In this document: positions 35,602 to 47,842 of the stretch, one piece after another
How the letters are laid out: each line of letters opens with the position of its first letter
How positions within the stretch are numbered: the first letter of the stretch is position 1
Source: Schizophyllum amplum
Lineage: Eukaryota; Basidiomycota; Agaricomycetes; Agaricales; Schizophyllaceae
NCBI GenBank assembly: GCA_007026445.1
Contig: VDMD01000086.1
Span: 1-64,000, forward strand
Direction of reading: 5' to 3'
DNA length: 64,000 bases
The notes under the pieces: generated by a model
Seen by the model: only the letters and a program-made list of their open reading frames with translations
Databases searched by the model: none
What the model was told of the DNA's origin: nothing
Program-made: the position numbers and the translations under genes

Positions 35602-37690
35602 GTATATGAACTGCAGAGGCGGGACAGGAGACCGGTGCTGTGGGAAGTCGAAGAAAATTAATGTTTAACTGTATGAGACTATTTTTTTTTGCTTGAAGTC
35701 GCCGACTCATCCACTCCTTTACAGATAGTTAGCAGATGCTTATGCCAATGTTATATAGCCTGCCACTCGGCGCCGCGAATGCGCCGTGTGCACCCATGCC
35801 ACAAAATGACGCAGCGGCGTTTCTAGCTAGTTCATCACTCGCCCTCTTTTGGCGCAAGTGCCGCAGACGAATTGCAGGGCTTTGTGAGGCTGAGACTAAA
35901 GGCGACGGCCGCCTGACATGACCGCAAGATACCGGACACCAGTCACCGACAATCAACCCCCAGCGCTCACCTGACCGTGCGGTTGGGTCTCTCCCGCTTT
36001 GCGTGCCTGAGCCACGTCCTTCGTCTCGGTGCCAGTGAGCGCATTCTCCGGCGCGAACGCGCGAGCGAGCAACATCTTGAAAGGTCGCGTGGGGTTTTTC
36101 GAGATCGCGCGAGCGGCCTACAACGCCGCACGTGCGGCTTGCGAGGTCGCGTGGGCGGGCGAAGCTCTATGAGCAACCGCGTCTGCGTCATGTATGTCGA
36201 ACGGACAGGTTCCTGGTGAGCTCCCTATTCATTGTCCTGCCTTCGATGACTACTGGCCCGCAGATCCGTGAGAGCGACGGGCCTGGACCCCCTCCCCGCC
36301 TTCGTCCCCGCGTGGAGGTGGAGAACCTCTTCGTGGTACCTGCAAGCTGACGATACTGGCGCATTGACCGGCGCCTCTTCGCCCACTCAGATGCTCCTCA
36401 CGCGAACGACAGATTCTTTGGACCAGCAGGCCTGACTCTTTTCGATCCGTTCAAACGATGTACGGCCGACTATACGACGTCGCATAGCATCACAATTTAA
36501 GCTGCTGTTGTTACACAATGGGTCAGAAGGATACGCGTAGTACGGTCACAATCGGACCAGACAATGATAAGGGACCGCGAAGTGCGCAAGCGGGACGGCG
36601 CGAGCTGTGCGGAGGGTACGGTGCGAGCGGTACGAAGTGAACAATGTCCAGCTTGCCTCCCTGCATAGATGCTGTCCGCTATATAATGAGACTTTTCTCC
36701 AACCGATGCGGATGATGCCGCGCTCGACATCTCTCCACCCCTCGTCGCTTCTCTCTGTTGCTCCCAGCTCAATGCTATCTTCCCCGCACAGGCTCTCGCG
36801 CGCGCCTGTCGAATTCGCGGTGACGGCAGTCGTCGCAAGCGAAGCGAAACCGATTGCGCGCCTTGCGGATTTCGATAAATTGCTGAGGGTGGGGGATGTT
36901 AGGACATTGGATGAGTGGTCGTTAGGGCATGACTGAGTGGGCGTGACGGCACTGATGAGTAAAAGCAAAGGGAGTGGCGAGAGACGGCAAGGAGGGAGGG
37001 AAGCGCTGAAGTGAGGCGAACAAGGACGCCCCAAAAACAATTACAAAAATGAGATCCCACGCACGTCACGGCAGCCACAATTTGGATGCGTGTGTCGATG
37101 CAGACTGCTATGCAAGCAGAGCGGATTTTCGCAGTCGATGGTCCCGGGTACGTTGTAAAGCATGTAGAAACACTAGAAAATCATCATTAGCGTCAGCGGA
37201 AAGAAGCAGACGGAGGCGAGAGGGTGGAGCGAGGGGCAGAAGGCGGGTCGCAAGGAAACCCAGAGCGACAACTGTTGATGAGAACGACAAGAGAGCATTT
37301 ACGACCTCGTGGTTTTGGTACCGCTGCGGGACGAAGACACACCTTGCACTCTTCGTAAATATCTCCTACACTGCAAGACATGAGCTTGAGTGGGTACTGG
37401 CAGGAGCGAAGGTCACCTACGTCTGACGGTAACACATTCCCGGCCGATGATAGAAGCTGTTGATGGTACCGTAGCGCGCGAGCCGTCGAGTCCCGGTAAA
37501 CAAGCCAACAGAGCTGGGCTGACGAGTGGAAGATTTCGGGAACAGTGGCAGGAGAGAAAGACGCGAAGAGATTATAGAAGAAGCGCAGACGCAGAGGTTA
37601 TAGACAGCACAAGATAATGAGACCAGGAAGAAGGCAGCAGGACGCACGGTACCGACCTCCGGCGCTGGACCGCGAGTGTTTATATGCGCG
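35602..37690. other. intergenic, nothing recognised
   Basis: Long region without a supported gene. Open frames at 36546-37040 and 37049-37426 are on opposite strands and have no recognisable domain. A run of T with flanking AT-rich sequence follows the NHEJ1-like gene at 35680 and may belong to its 3' end. Confidence 0.5.
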
Positions 37691-37724
37691 GAGCGTGAGA
37701 GGCTACTATCGATGCGCCACGGCG

Positions 37725-38115
37725 TCATTCGCAAGTTCGGCGCGTGGGGTCATTCGCAGACACTCAACGCGGGTTACCCGTAAGTAGAACCCACGCGGGA
37801 TCACTCGCAGGTTCGGCGCGGGTTCATTCGCAGAATCGGCCTCTTCACTTCCTTCATCACAATCCGGCCTCGGAGTACCTCGAAGCTGGTTATCTACGCC
37901 CCACGGGGCGCTTGTGACGCCACCGCGCGTCGAGCCATGGGACAACGGGCCCTGGGGACGCCACCGTTGCGGGTTAGGAGCCACCGACGCGGGTTGGGAC
38001 GCCCGCTCGATCCAAAGGCCGGCCACGAGAGGCAGGAGCGTTCCGAGAGTCGAGGGGAAGAGCGCTCCGAGAGGCAGGAGCGTTCCGAGCAGCAGGAGCG
38101 TCCCGTGGCATGGGG
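37725..38115 (+). repeat. short imperfect tandem repeats
   Basis: Two repeat families lie side by side. At 37730-37840 a phrase of the type GGTCATTCGCAG...GGCGCGGGT recurs about three times. At 38025-38105 a roughly 20-bp unit with GGCAGGAGCGTTCCGAG recurs three or four times. The repeats are degenerate and do not form a convincing coding region. Confidence 0.55.
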
Positions 38116-38119
38116 GCGC

Positions 38120-39323
38120 GCGGGCCGGAGCGAGGGCAAGCCCCATCGATGGTTTCGTCAAGGTTGGGTTTCGTCATTGAGTCCGGCCCCTTGCTAGATG
38201 CTTGGGTTTTGAGGATGCACGTCTCGAGAGGCGTATAGGTTCTCGAGGGCGCACGGGTTCTCGAGGGCACATGAAGGCGGCTGACACCAAGCTGACACGG
38301 TAGCGGGGGACGCCGTCAGCGGCAGGATCGTAGTCGTGTAATGCGTACGTATTATGGCCGGAGAGAAGGACGTCCTCGTGTTCCGAGAGAACATTTGGGA
38401 TCATCTGCCAGTCAGACGATTGCATTTGGTAACGTCGCGAGATGGTCTGGCTAAGTTAAAGCAGGGTGAGACCGACTCTGTCATTGTTGATATGGACGAT
38501 GTTTTGACACACGAAGTGATTGAGAATGAGCACCTGGCTGGCCGCTGATATGGCGCTAGTCGAGCAATACTCACTCAAGAGATTAGGCGAGAGTTGACAC
38601 TAGAAAACTTGCTCTACGCCGGTCTCCAACCTTACACTGCGGACTATGATTCCGTGCAAGCTTAGTAAGTTCGAAGTGGCGGATAGTCACTAGTACCACT
38701 GCCGAGCCCTGGAAGGTGGCGAGTCGAAGTCGAGCCCGAGAGTCAATATGAGCCCTTACAGTTACATGAGCGCAGAGTTTTGCCCAGGCATTGCCCGGGC
38801 AAAATATCGTGACGCTCACGTGCCGGCATGTCGTCGCGATCCGACAGGCTCAACTTCAACTCAACCTCCAAGCTTTAACAACTGGAAACTGACAGTAGAC
38901 TTTGAAAGCTCCGGTTACGGGTTCTCAACATTGCCCAGGGAACTCTGCGTTGGCGAGCTGGCAGCGAATTTTCTCTTGCCAGTGCATGTCTGCGCGTGGA
39001 GGGGCTTGATCCCGTCCTAGGCTGTGGCAACGATTCAGAATAACTCCTGAATGTGCCGCTTGCTACCCATCTCATACCAGAGGAATAGACGAGAGCGGAA
39101 GTAAAACTAGGACAGTCGATAGTCGGAGATTGACCCAAAAGCCTCAGAGACGGTAGCAGCCGGGGTAAGTCAAAGATCAAGTGGAACGAATGACGAAATT
39201 CGAATATCCAGATGTACCCACTCGCACGTGCTACACGTGGTTCTTCGGATAGCGCCGCCGGACGCCGAACGATTTCCTGCGTTCAGCTGGCCATCATTGC
39301 TAGTCTCTTGTTCACCGTCCACC
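38120..39323. other. intergenic upstream of MIM1-like gene
   Basis: A 64-residue frame starts with an ATG at 38354 (MAGEKDVLVFRENIWDHLPV, ending at 38548). It is intact but not recognised and may be chance. Two copies of a GCCCGGGCA-like phrase occur near 38780-38800. Nothing else supported. Confidence 0.4.
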
Positions 39324-40269
39324 ATGGCTGCCGAGCGCGTCGAGTCCGTTCTCGAGGTGCGCAAATTGAGCACATAACAATATACAGAAACTCACAAAAT
39401 AACCAGGAGTCCCTCACCGGCGCCTTCGATCTCCCGCCGACGCAGCCCCCAGCACCCGAACCCGTACATGAAGAGCTCCCCCAGGCGGCGCCAGAGCCCG
39501 CACCCCCAGGCGCCCCCGACCTCACGCAACCCCCCGCCGACATGACCGAGGAGGAGTGGAAGGCCCAGTACGACGAATACGTCGCGTCCTGGAAAGCCCA
39601 GTCCGCCGAGGCGCGCGACAAGGCCGAGAAGGAGCGCCAGAAGTGGGAGGAAATTCGTGCGGCGGAGCGCGCGGCCGGCGGGAGCCAGGCGGACTCACTC
39701 GCCGCGTCCTCGGCCTGGGAGCAGGTGTCGCAGCAGCAGGCGCATCCCACGCAACCCGCCCCCGCGTCGCCTAGCCCCGCGGACGTACGCGACCTCGTGG
39801 CGGGCGAGTTCGAAAAGCAGGTGCGTGTTGTATTCTCTGTCACCAAAGTGCATGACTGAACCGCACCCAGTGGCACGCGACGTCACAAGCAGCCGGCCGG
39901 CCCTCACAGCCCACGGAGGACGACTCGCAGAAATGGGAGAACGTGCCGTCCGACCTCACCTCCTCGTACCCCTCCATGACGTTCCCCGAACTGCACACCG
40001 ACGCATCCTCCCCCGCGCGCCGCGAGGTTCAGGTCCGCTCGGTGACCATGGACGTCTTCGACTCGTCCCTACCCCCGCGGTCCCGCGCCGTCGCGCTCGC
40101 GTCCGCTTTGGCCATCAACCTATTCCTGCCTTTTGTCAACGGCGTCATGCTCGGCTTCGGCGAGATATTCGCCAAGAACGTCGTCTTCAAGTGGTTTGGG
40201 TGGGCACCGTCAGCACCTGGGTCAACTGCAGCGAGTGCAGGGTTGAGGACCCAACCGTACCGTCGGTGA
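39324..40269 (+). CDS. MIM1: MIM1-like mitochondrial outer-membrane import protein, 281 aa
   Basis: Mim1 forms part of the MIM complex that inserts alpha-helical proteins into the mitochondrial outer membrane and assists TOM assembly. Three exons (39324-39356, 39407-39820, 39871-40269) join in phase. The start lies in a good context (CACCATGGCT). The long acidic/proline-rich N-terminus contains MTEEEWKAQYDEYVASW and a charged coiled segment. Near the C-terminus ALAINLFLPFVNGVMLGFGE is the diagnostic single membrane segment with Gly spacing (about residues 228-250), followed by IFAKNVVFKWFGW. Yeast Mim1 is much shorter, so the N-terminal extension is an expansion. The assignment depends mainly on the membrane segment. 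Confidence 0.75.
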
Positions 40270-40533
40270 GAGGATAGGAGCCTACGCTGGAACAGTGGAC
40301 ATTGCCTATATATATAGACGAATCGCCCCGAATGAATGCACTCACGCCTGCTCACGCTTCTCCATGCGCGCAACGTACCACAACTCTCCGCCCGCGGGAC
40401 CGACCAATCAGCAAGGCTTCAAGCTTCAAGCTTCAGATGAATAGATAGTATGCGATTGAGACGATGCAAGGATGATACAGAGCTACATGCGTACAACAAG
40501 TTCGTGGGTATGAAGAAGCACGTCGAGCCGAAC

Positions 40534-43500
40534 CTACAGTCGTGCATCCTTCGGCATCTGCGCGATAGCCTGCCGGACGCCCAAATCGCCCAGCACGTCC
40601 TCCGCTGTTGGAAAGCCAGATCAGTTCATGTGCCACGGTACAAGCCTTTGTAGTCGTACCTCCACCAAGGATACTAGAAAGACATATAAGCACAAGCAGC
40701 ACTCGAAAGGACAAAAAGCACTCACGCATCGAAGGGCACCGTCCGATGATAGTGCTCGATAGCGGAACCCATGCCGGACTGCGTGACACCGCGGCCACCA
40801 AAAATCTATGGAGAGAGGGAAGCGACAGTGAGCACATTTCTCTGCAGCCTTGATACTAAAGAACGTACCTGCACCGCGTCCGTCGCCGTCAACTGCGCTG
40901 TCCGCGTCGCGTACATCTTCAACAAGCCGATTGGCCTGCGGGGCGACGTGTATCAGCTATCAGGCATGCATACAGGACGTGAAAGGTATCACTCACCCGG
41001 CAAGTTTCGACGCCTGCTGCTTGTACGACTGCAAGAAGCAATCGATGAGCGAATTCGTCTAACAGACACCGAACAGATGATGATCCCCCCGCCCTCGACG
41101 GCCGAAAGCTACCGAGGGCTGAGGTGCCGAGCTAGAGCTACCGGGAGCTGGGCGCAAAACCCCCCTCGCTCTCGATAACAGACCTCACCGCGCTCGACAA
41201 CAGACTACGCGCGAACCATCCATCCGCGCGGTAACCATCCATCCCCACGCCCGCGTACTCCGACCCCGCTTCTGCCTCCTCCTCCCCACCAACAACCCAG
41301 ATCAGATAACCGCGACGCACCATATTATTCATCTGGTACGTGATGTTCTCCAGCCAGTTCTGCACGCTCTCCGCGCGCGCAATCATCGCCGCCAGCTTGC
41401 TGCGGATGACAGCCTGGGAGTGCAGCGGCTTGCCGAACGCCTTGCGCTGGTTCGTCCATCTGGAGTATGGCGGTTAGTATGGATTTGTCGGGCACATGGA
41501 AGGCTAGTCCGTGGATGAGGGGCTTCGCGGATGCGCGAGCTCCAGGAAGTGGGCGAGCTCCAGGGATGTACGAGCTCCAGGGGATGTACGAGCTCCAGGG
41601 GATGTACGAGCTCCAGGGGATGTACGAGCCCCAGGGAGGAAGCACGAGCTCCAGGGATGGACGAGTTCCAATGTACGAGCTTCACGAGTGCGCGGGCTTT
41701 GGAGATGTACGCACTTCAAGCACTCTTCGACGACTAGCCTATGCGAGCGGGCAGAGGAGCAGATCATGACCCATCGCTCGTGGTTGAAGTTGCTGCAATG
41801 GATGTTAGCAGTTATTGACCAATCTTTTCGAATCAGACAGACCTCAACATGACGAACACCCCTCCGCCTTCCGGCCCCAGGGTGTTCTCGACGGGCACAC
41901 GGACGTTGTCGAAGGCGATGAACGCCGTCCCTGCAGTCGGCGACTACGAAAAAAAACGTCAGCCAAGCATGGTAAGGAGGAACATATTCTGCACTCACGT
42001 AGCTCGTCTTGATCGACTTCGTCTCCACGCCCTCGCCGCGCTCGACAAGGATGACCGTGAACCCGTCCTCCGTCTTGCAGCCGACCGTGAAGTAATGCGA
42101 GAAGGTGCCGTTGGTGATCCATTTCTTACTATAAGATGGTAATTAAACGGGAGTAGCCGCGTGAGCGAGCACCACTCACGTCCCGTTGATTATCCAAAAC
42201 TTGCCGTCCTCGGTCTTCGTTGCGGTCGTACGGAGACTGCGAGACCGTTAGCATATATGATGCTTCTCGAAGTGCGGTGCTCACCCTTGGACGTCAGACC
42301 CGGCAAAGGCTTCGGAGATGGCGAGACATATTGGCTTCTTGCCTGACAAGACTTCGGGAACGACCTGAGGAGATGCATCAGCTGAGATATTTCAGGCGAT
42401 GCATTCAATGGTACCTTCGCCTGCAACTCCGGAGTCCCAAAATTAAGAACAGGCGGGAGGCCGATGACGGTGCCGGCTAGCAAACCTGTGAGGTGTCATT
42501 GGAAGCTCGGTGCATCTCGAAGAGGCCACTCACCATCACCATATCCGCGCTGTCCCACCCGTGCAAATTCTTGCGTGATGATAAGCTAGTGAAGGCTTGT
42601 CAATCTCGCGCATAATCAGGATGAAACGTTCCCTACTTCGTGAAAGTAGTTGAACTGCGAAGAGCCGCGTCAGTAATCGGGATATAAAGAGAGTCACGAG
42701 CACATACCTCCTCCGGCTTTACGATACCACCCATCAGAGTCTGCCCCTTCAAGTGCTTGCCGGGGCCCATCCGCATGTGAATCAACCCAAGCGTCCTGGA
42801 GTCTTTGTGAGCTGCGCAACAAAAACCCCGTTGATGTGCAATACGTACGCCATCTCGTCAATCACGCTTTGGCTTGGACGCTTTCCGTCTGCCTCCCTTG
42901 CCTATAAATGAATAGTCAATTCTCAGCGTAAGGTATATGAGGCCATGACGAACGCACTATGGCATCGGGGAGGACAACATCGTCAAAGAATCTGCGGACC
43001 GCCTTCTGGAAGCGACGATGGTTGTCGTTGTAGTACGGGCTGTGGTAGCCAGCAGAGAGCCATGTCGGCTCGGCGTAAGGGACCTTGGAAAGCTCTCCTG
43101 GGACGCGGCTGGTGATCACGCTCTGCTCGCCCTCGATAACACCGATCTGCAGGCGCTGATATTGGGGCCGCAGGAGAACTTCGTGTCGATGCAAAGAGTA
43201 AAACGCTTCTGTCGCATCCTGACCGGCTGTAAGGGGACATTATCAGCCAACCGTTCAACGTTATCAGGTTGCGAGTACGCACCGACTTCCGAGTCTAAGA
43301 GAACAGACGCGCCACCGGGGTGCATGTTCATGAATCTGCTGACATCGTACACCTTGCCGTCAATGACGAGCCACTGCAAAGGGGTGTGGTATCTCAGGAC
43401 AGGGTGCAACAGTGGACTTCGGATTTGGACTGACAAGATCGCCTTCCTTGTTGTGCTTTACGAGCCATCAGCGCCTGATACTGAAGCTATTGGAGTGACG

Positions 43501-43557
43501 CTGGCGCACCTTCTCCACCTCATCGCGCGTCAAAGACTTGAGCTCCTTAGTGGCCAT
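40534..43557 (-). CDS. cytochrome b5 / acyl-CoA dehydrogenase fusion protein
   Basis: The N-terminal domain is cytochrome b5-like: [16 protein letters not shown], then HNKEGDL, then [14 protein letters not shown] with the heme motif HPGG at about 41-44 and a second His in SLHRHEVL. The rest is an FAD acyl-CoA dehydrogenase. It shows [14 protein letters not shown], the signature [26 protein letters not shown], then [31 protein letters not shown] and [22 protein letters not shown]. The protein ends [22 protein letters not shown] at 40534. It probably oxidises an acyl-CoA or related thioester, passing electrons perhaps through the fused heme domain. Many small exons are needed and each examined join keeps phase. 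One intron (41714-41460, 255 nt) is expanded by a minisatellite. Substrate unknown. The gene converges on the MIM1-like gene. Confidence 0.9.
41540..41665. repeat. 18-bp minisatellite inside an intron
   Basis: The unit GGGATGTACGAGCTCCAG is repeated about four to five times nearly perfectly (41560-41640), with diverged copies on both sides. It lies wholly inside the intron that joins EECLK to WTNQRKAFG in the acyl-CoA dehydrogenase gene. Because the unit is a multiple of three without stops, it leaves long open frames on both strands, which are not evidence of coding. Confidence 0.85.
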
Positions 43558-43845
43558 GTTGGTGAGATGATGGAAGTAGAGGACAAGAGCAGAAGGAGAG
43601 TTTCACGACCCGGCCGTTGCCCTGAGCGCTAAATGACATGACAGTGTTGCATGTGATTTCCTGTCATCGACGATGCGGGGAAGCGGCAGACACGTGAAAA
43701 GACAAACGAACACGGCCGTGCCAATCATGCCCTTCGGAATTCCAACTGTGACAGTAGTGACACATCCCATTGTCCTACGATACAACCAAGCTATTTCCAA
43801 GCAATTTCTACAAGACAAGTTGATACATACACGTCCAAACCCTCA

Positions 43846-44663
43846 TTAAACGTTCAAGCCGTCCTTGACCGCCTGCCACGACTCACGCGAAGTGATGTCC
43901 TTCCACCACCGCGCGACGTTCGGCTTCTCCTCAGACTCCAGGCCGTTGAATCCTATCATGGACAGCATAGAGCCGTATGAGAGGTGGAAGAGGTCGGCCA
44001 AGGTGATCTCCTGCATATACAATTCAGTAACTTTCCCTCCTTTCTGCAGAAAGACAACACGCACATCACCAGCGAGGTACTTCTGCTTCGACAAAATGGC
44101 CTCGTATCCCTCAAGCTTCTTGTCAAGAGTGCTGAGCAGCGAGGCTGCGAGCTCGTCGTTGCTCGTGAGGCCCCTCATCCTACGAGTGCAGTCAGACTCA
44201 ACGTCACGAGAGTATTAGTAAAGCAGGGACTACTTACGGCTTGAACACCTTCTCCGCGACCGCATTGGAAGCGAACTGGTCAAAGTTGCTGTACTCAATT
44301 GAGCAGGCCTGCTCGAACAGCGCCTTCGCCTTGATCTCCGTCGGCACCAGCGGCGTCCCCTGGTCGGGGAACTTGGCGCAGATGTACCGGCAGATCGCGC
44401 GGCTCTCGAACACGATGAAACCGTCGTCGTCCTAGGTGCGTATCGCGACGTGTCAGCGCCAGGGAGGAACATCTGCACCCGAGAGCACATACGAGATAAG
44501 GAACCTGCCCGAAGGGCTGCTTCTTCATGTACTCGGATTGCTTTTGGTCGCCCTTGTAGAGGTCGACAATCACGAACTTGAAGTCGACTTTCTTCTCCAT
44601 CAAGACGGTACCGACACGGCGCGTGCACGTCGACATCGGGTGTCCATAAAGCGTGAGAACCAT
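43846..44663 (-). CDS. glutathione S-transferase, phi class (GSTF), copy 1
   Basis: Cytosolic enzyme conjugating glutathione to electrophiles. Four exons (44663-44493, 44431-44238, 44179-44065, 44010-43846) give 214 residues, the usual size. The thioredoxin-like N-terminal domain begins MVLTLYGHPMSTCTRRV; in phi-class enzymes the Ser in the ST motif activates glutathione. KKQPFGQVPYL and the glutathione-binding FESRAICRYI follow. The helical C-terminal domain includes LDKKLEGYEAILSKQKYLAGD and ITLADLFHL. It is the first of four paralogues with identical exon layout on this strand. No break found. Confidence 0.93.
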
Positions 44664-44879
44664 GTTGAGGGTGATGAGCAGAAGGCGCAAGACGAGCGAG
44701 GGATAGCGAACGAGATGGAAGCGGATGAGGTTTCCCTCCACCGCACGCCCTTTTATGAGCTGGGGACCGTGTCCCAATCTTGTTCATCACACAGACATCG
44801 TGAACAGAATTCCAGAGGATTTTGTGTCAGCGCTGAGAAAAAGAGCCATGATTTACGTTATCGCGGTTGCCTCATACAG

Positions 44880-45262
44880 CCTATACCGTCCCGTAACGGG
44901 ATATGGACCACTCGGCCTGTGCCAGTCAAATATTCATAGAAACCTTAGATATTTGGTATACGTGTAGCACAGCATGACATTCACCGTAGCCTGAAATATC
45001 ATAGAGCAGATGTATCTACAGCGAGAGGTAGAAAAATCAGAAGTGGCTCGGCAACTCCCGAAAAGTGGTGCATTACGCTATCACCGTCTTTGCGCACAGA
45101 CAGTACGGTCGTTGTCCAGTGATAATTCTCATAGATATTTGAGCAAGGAGGGAAGAGTCTTATTCAGGGGCCTGATTATTTTCAGAGCAATAGAAGATAA
45201 CGGCGGCGAGTTGTGGCTTGCAGACTCAAAGTGGTGCATATCCCGTTACGGACGGTATAGGG
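44880..45262. mobile_element. 383-bp element with about 32-bp terminal inverted repeats (MITE-like)
   Basis: The left end, CCTATACCGTCCCGTAACGG and continuing to about 44911, and the right end (45230-45262, read on the other strand) match except for a one-base gap and one other difference. The repeat contains its own palindrome, CCCGTAACGGG. No ORF for a transposase is inside. I could not define a clear target-site duplication, so the superfamily is open. It sits between GST copies 1 and 2. Confidence 0.65.
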
Positions 45263-46003
45263 AAACGTAGCACGTGGCAGGCCTAGACCCCGGTTCCGCC
45301 GGTCTTTAACCTTGTCTTGCACTGTACAGACCCTCAGCTTGGAGCAACGGCTGGAAGATGGCAGTGATGGGGTTTGCGAGAATCGGATGCCAGGTGATAC
45401 GCTCTCAATATGCGGGCATGGAGGAGCATTGCAAACGGATGGGCCCGTCGTTCAAGGCGAGAAGAGTCTGAGCTCCAAGTTCTTGGTCTTTGCTTGACGT
45501 TCCTGTCGCATAAGAACGTTGCGACGACTACTAGGTATAATTTTGATGACTTCAATCAAAGGTGCTCAAAGGTCTTGCAAGGCAAGGAAATGCAAAAGCA
45601 AGGAAGTACCGAAAGTCAACATTACACGTGACTATTCCCGGTCGTCCGGAAGTTCTCCAGAGTCTACGCGCGAATCAGAGATACTTCGAGGTCCTCGTCC
45701 TGTAGCTGAAAAATCCTCTTCCTCTCCTTCGAGTCACATGGCTGGGCTTGACTGTCATGCAATATCAAGGGGGCATTGTGTGTGCGTCGTGGCAACTCTC
45801 TCGTCTTCGAATTCGTCTTGATGCTTTGATTATGTTCCCTTGCATGCCCTCCTACGTTCCCTCTCTGTGATCTGACCACAACAATAAGAGGTCGGCCTTC
45901 GGATCTGTGCTTCGTTTGACTATCACAAAGAGAGCGCGAGCGATTCCTTCTCAAGCCTGTTGTATATTGATTACAAGACAAGTTGATATACGTCCGAACT
46001 CGA
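45263..46003. other. intergenic between GST copies 1 and 2
   Basis: No gene recognised. Frames on both strands lack domains. The 3' end region of GST copy 2 is expected at the right edge. Confidence 0.5.
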
Positions 46004-46803
46004 ATCAAGCGGTTCCCTTCAAGCCATCCTTAACCGCCAGCCACGACTCACGCGAGCTGATGTCCTTCCACCACCGCGCGACATTTGGCTTCTCCTCCAG
46101 GCCCTTGAATCCCATCATCGGCAGTACAGAGCCGTACGGGAGATGGAAGAGGTCGGCCAAAGTAATCTCCTGCGTATACGGGTCAATAACCTCACTCCCT
46201 ATCCCAGGAAGATAGCGCGCACATCACCAGCGAGATACTTTTGCTTCGACAGAATCACCTCGTACGCTTCCAACTTCTTATCAAGGGTGCTGAGCAGCGC
46301 GGCTGCAAGGTCGTCGTTGCCCTTGAGACCCTTCATCCTGCAAGTGGGGTCACATATGAGGGCGCGAGATAAAGCAGAGATTGCTTACGGCTTGAAGACC
46401 TTCTCCGCGGCCGCGCCGGAAACGAGCGGGTCAAAGTTGCTACCCTCGATGGACACGGCTTGCTCGAACATCGCCTTCGCCTTCAGCCCCGTCGGCACCA
46501 GCGACGTGCCCTGCTGGGGAATTTGTCGCAGAGGTAGCGGCAGATCGCGCGGCTCTCGTACACGATGAAGCCGTCGTCGTCCTAGCATGTGTTAGCGATG
46601 AAGACGCATCGGCAGCCGGGGGCACTCACGAGATAAGGAACCTGGCCGAAGGGCTGCTTCGCCAGGTACTCGGGCTTCTTGTGATCGCCCTTCGGGAGGT
46701 CGACAAGGACGAACTTGAAGGGGATCTTCTTCTCCATCAAGACGATACCAACGCGACGCGTGCACGTCGACATTGGGTGGCCATAAAGCGTGAGAACTGA
46801 CAT
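46004..46803 (-). CDS. phi-class glutathione S-transferase, copy 2, with one apparent frameshift
   Basis: Same four-exon layout as copy 1. The N-terminus MSVLTLYGHPMSTCTRRV and AKQPFGQVPYL are intact. Exon 2 (46581-46389) is 193 nt rather than the 194 nt of copies 1 and 4. The frame shifts in the segment that aligns with FPDQGTPLVP of copy 1, at a C4 run on the coding strand (46516-46519). One extra C would restore FPQQGTSLVP and everything after it. Downstream exons then read normally through LDKKLEAYEVILSKQKYLAGD to VKDGLKGTA. The rest is undamaged, so either a very recent mutation or a consensus error is likely. Relative to copy 1, the segment GLESEEKPN is shortened to GLEEKPN, as in copy 4. 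Confidence 0.85.
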
Positions 46804-46829
46804 GTTGAGGGGATGCGAAAGTGTGAAGA

Positions 46830-47840
46830 GAAGAGCTCAGGAGTGCTGCAGCGGATGAGTATCGGCACCGCAACACGCGCCTTTATACACTGACGACGGC
46901 CATCCTCTTACCGAATTACTGTCAAGTTATCGTTGTAAGGTCGGTTGGGAGTATCCTTGGATGTTTAGACAATGGCTGTGTGTCGGCTCAGAGGACATCG
47001 CTTGCGTTACCGACACACGTGGCACATGTCAGCAAGCTCTGAATCCGGTCATGTCGGGACCAGCCTGACCAGGTCGGTACTCAACCTTGCCTCGCAGATG
47101 CCTGGAGGCTAGGCGGTGGCTGGCGAGATGGCGGGGGCAGGGCCTGAGAAGAGCGGGTAAGCGCTCACGTACGCGTGGAGGAGCGCATGTGATCTACCCC
47201 AGGCGGGCAGTGGCGGGCCTAAGTGCGAGTCGGTGGCGAGAATAGCACGAAGGATGTTGTGGAATTTATTGAAGCTCTCACAATGAATGTGCAGAATCCC
47301 CCGGGGCAAACTGCACTGAGCAAAGGTGGGAAACGGGAAAGAGGCGTGCTCGCGTCGACGTTCAGGGCACGTGGGACCTAGTTCAACAATGCTTCTCAGT
47401 ATTCTTTGTTAAGACTTGGCAGAATGTCTCTTCGCTAGACAGCCTATACATCACTTTCAGCTAAAGGGGACACCATATGCGGTTGGCGCGGACAGCAAGA
47501 TGGTCATGATGGTGGGAGACTCAGAGAAGCATCATTGGGCGGGCGCACGTGCGTATCCCCGCTGGCAAACAATGCCCATCGGATGAGGTAAGCGAACGAG
47601 CAGTGACATGTGACAGTTTACGCTCCGGCTTTCACCTTCCATCACGCTTCCTGCACGCTCTTATCATTGTCCCTCACCTGCTGCATATTATTTCCAATCC
47701 AACATTGTTTACCTTCTCCCTCGCTCTTGACCCTCCGCTATAAATTATTCTTCACTCTTCACACCTGCACGCTCCTTGCTAGAAATTCTCGTCGTTGTCG
47801 CTGTCCTCGCCGTCGAGCTTTCCGCCTCAAAGTGTTCTTG
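46830..47840. other. intergenic
   Basis: Upstream of GST copy 2 and of the disrupted gene that follows. Nothing supported beyond short chance frames. The interval 47590-47840 is pyrimidine-rich and may be the promoter of the + strand gene. Confidence 0.45.
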
Positions 47841-47842
47841 GA

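Noticed and set aside
41383..41852. Open frames on both strands rich in LELVHP or GMYELQ repeats
   Set aside because: They come from an 18-bp minisatellite inside an intron of the acyl-CoA dehydrogenase gene, where any frame stays open.
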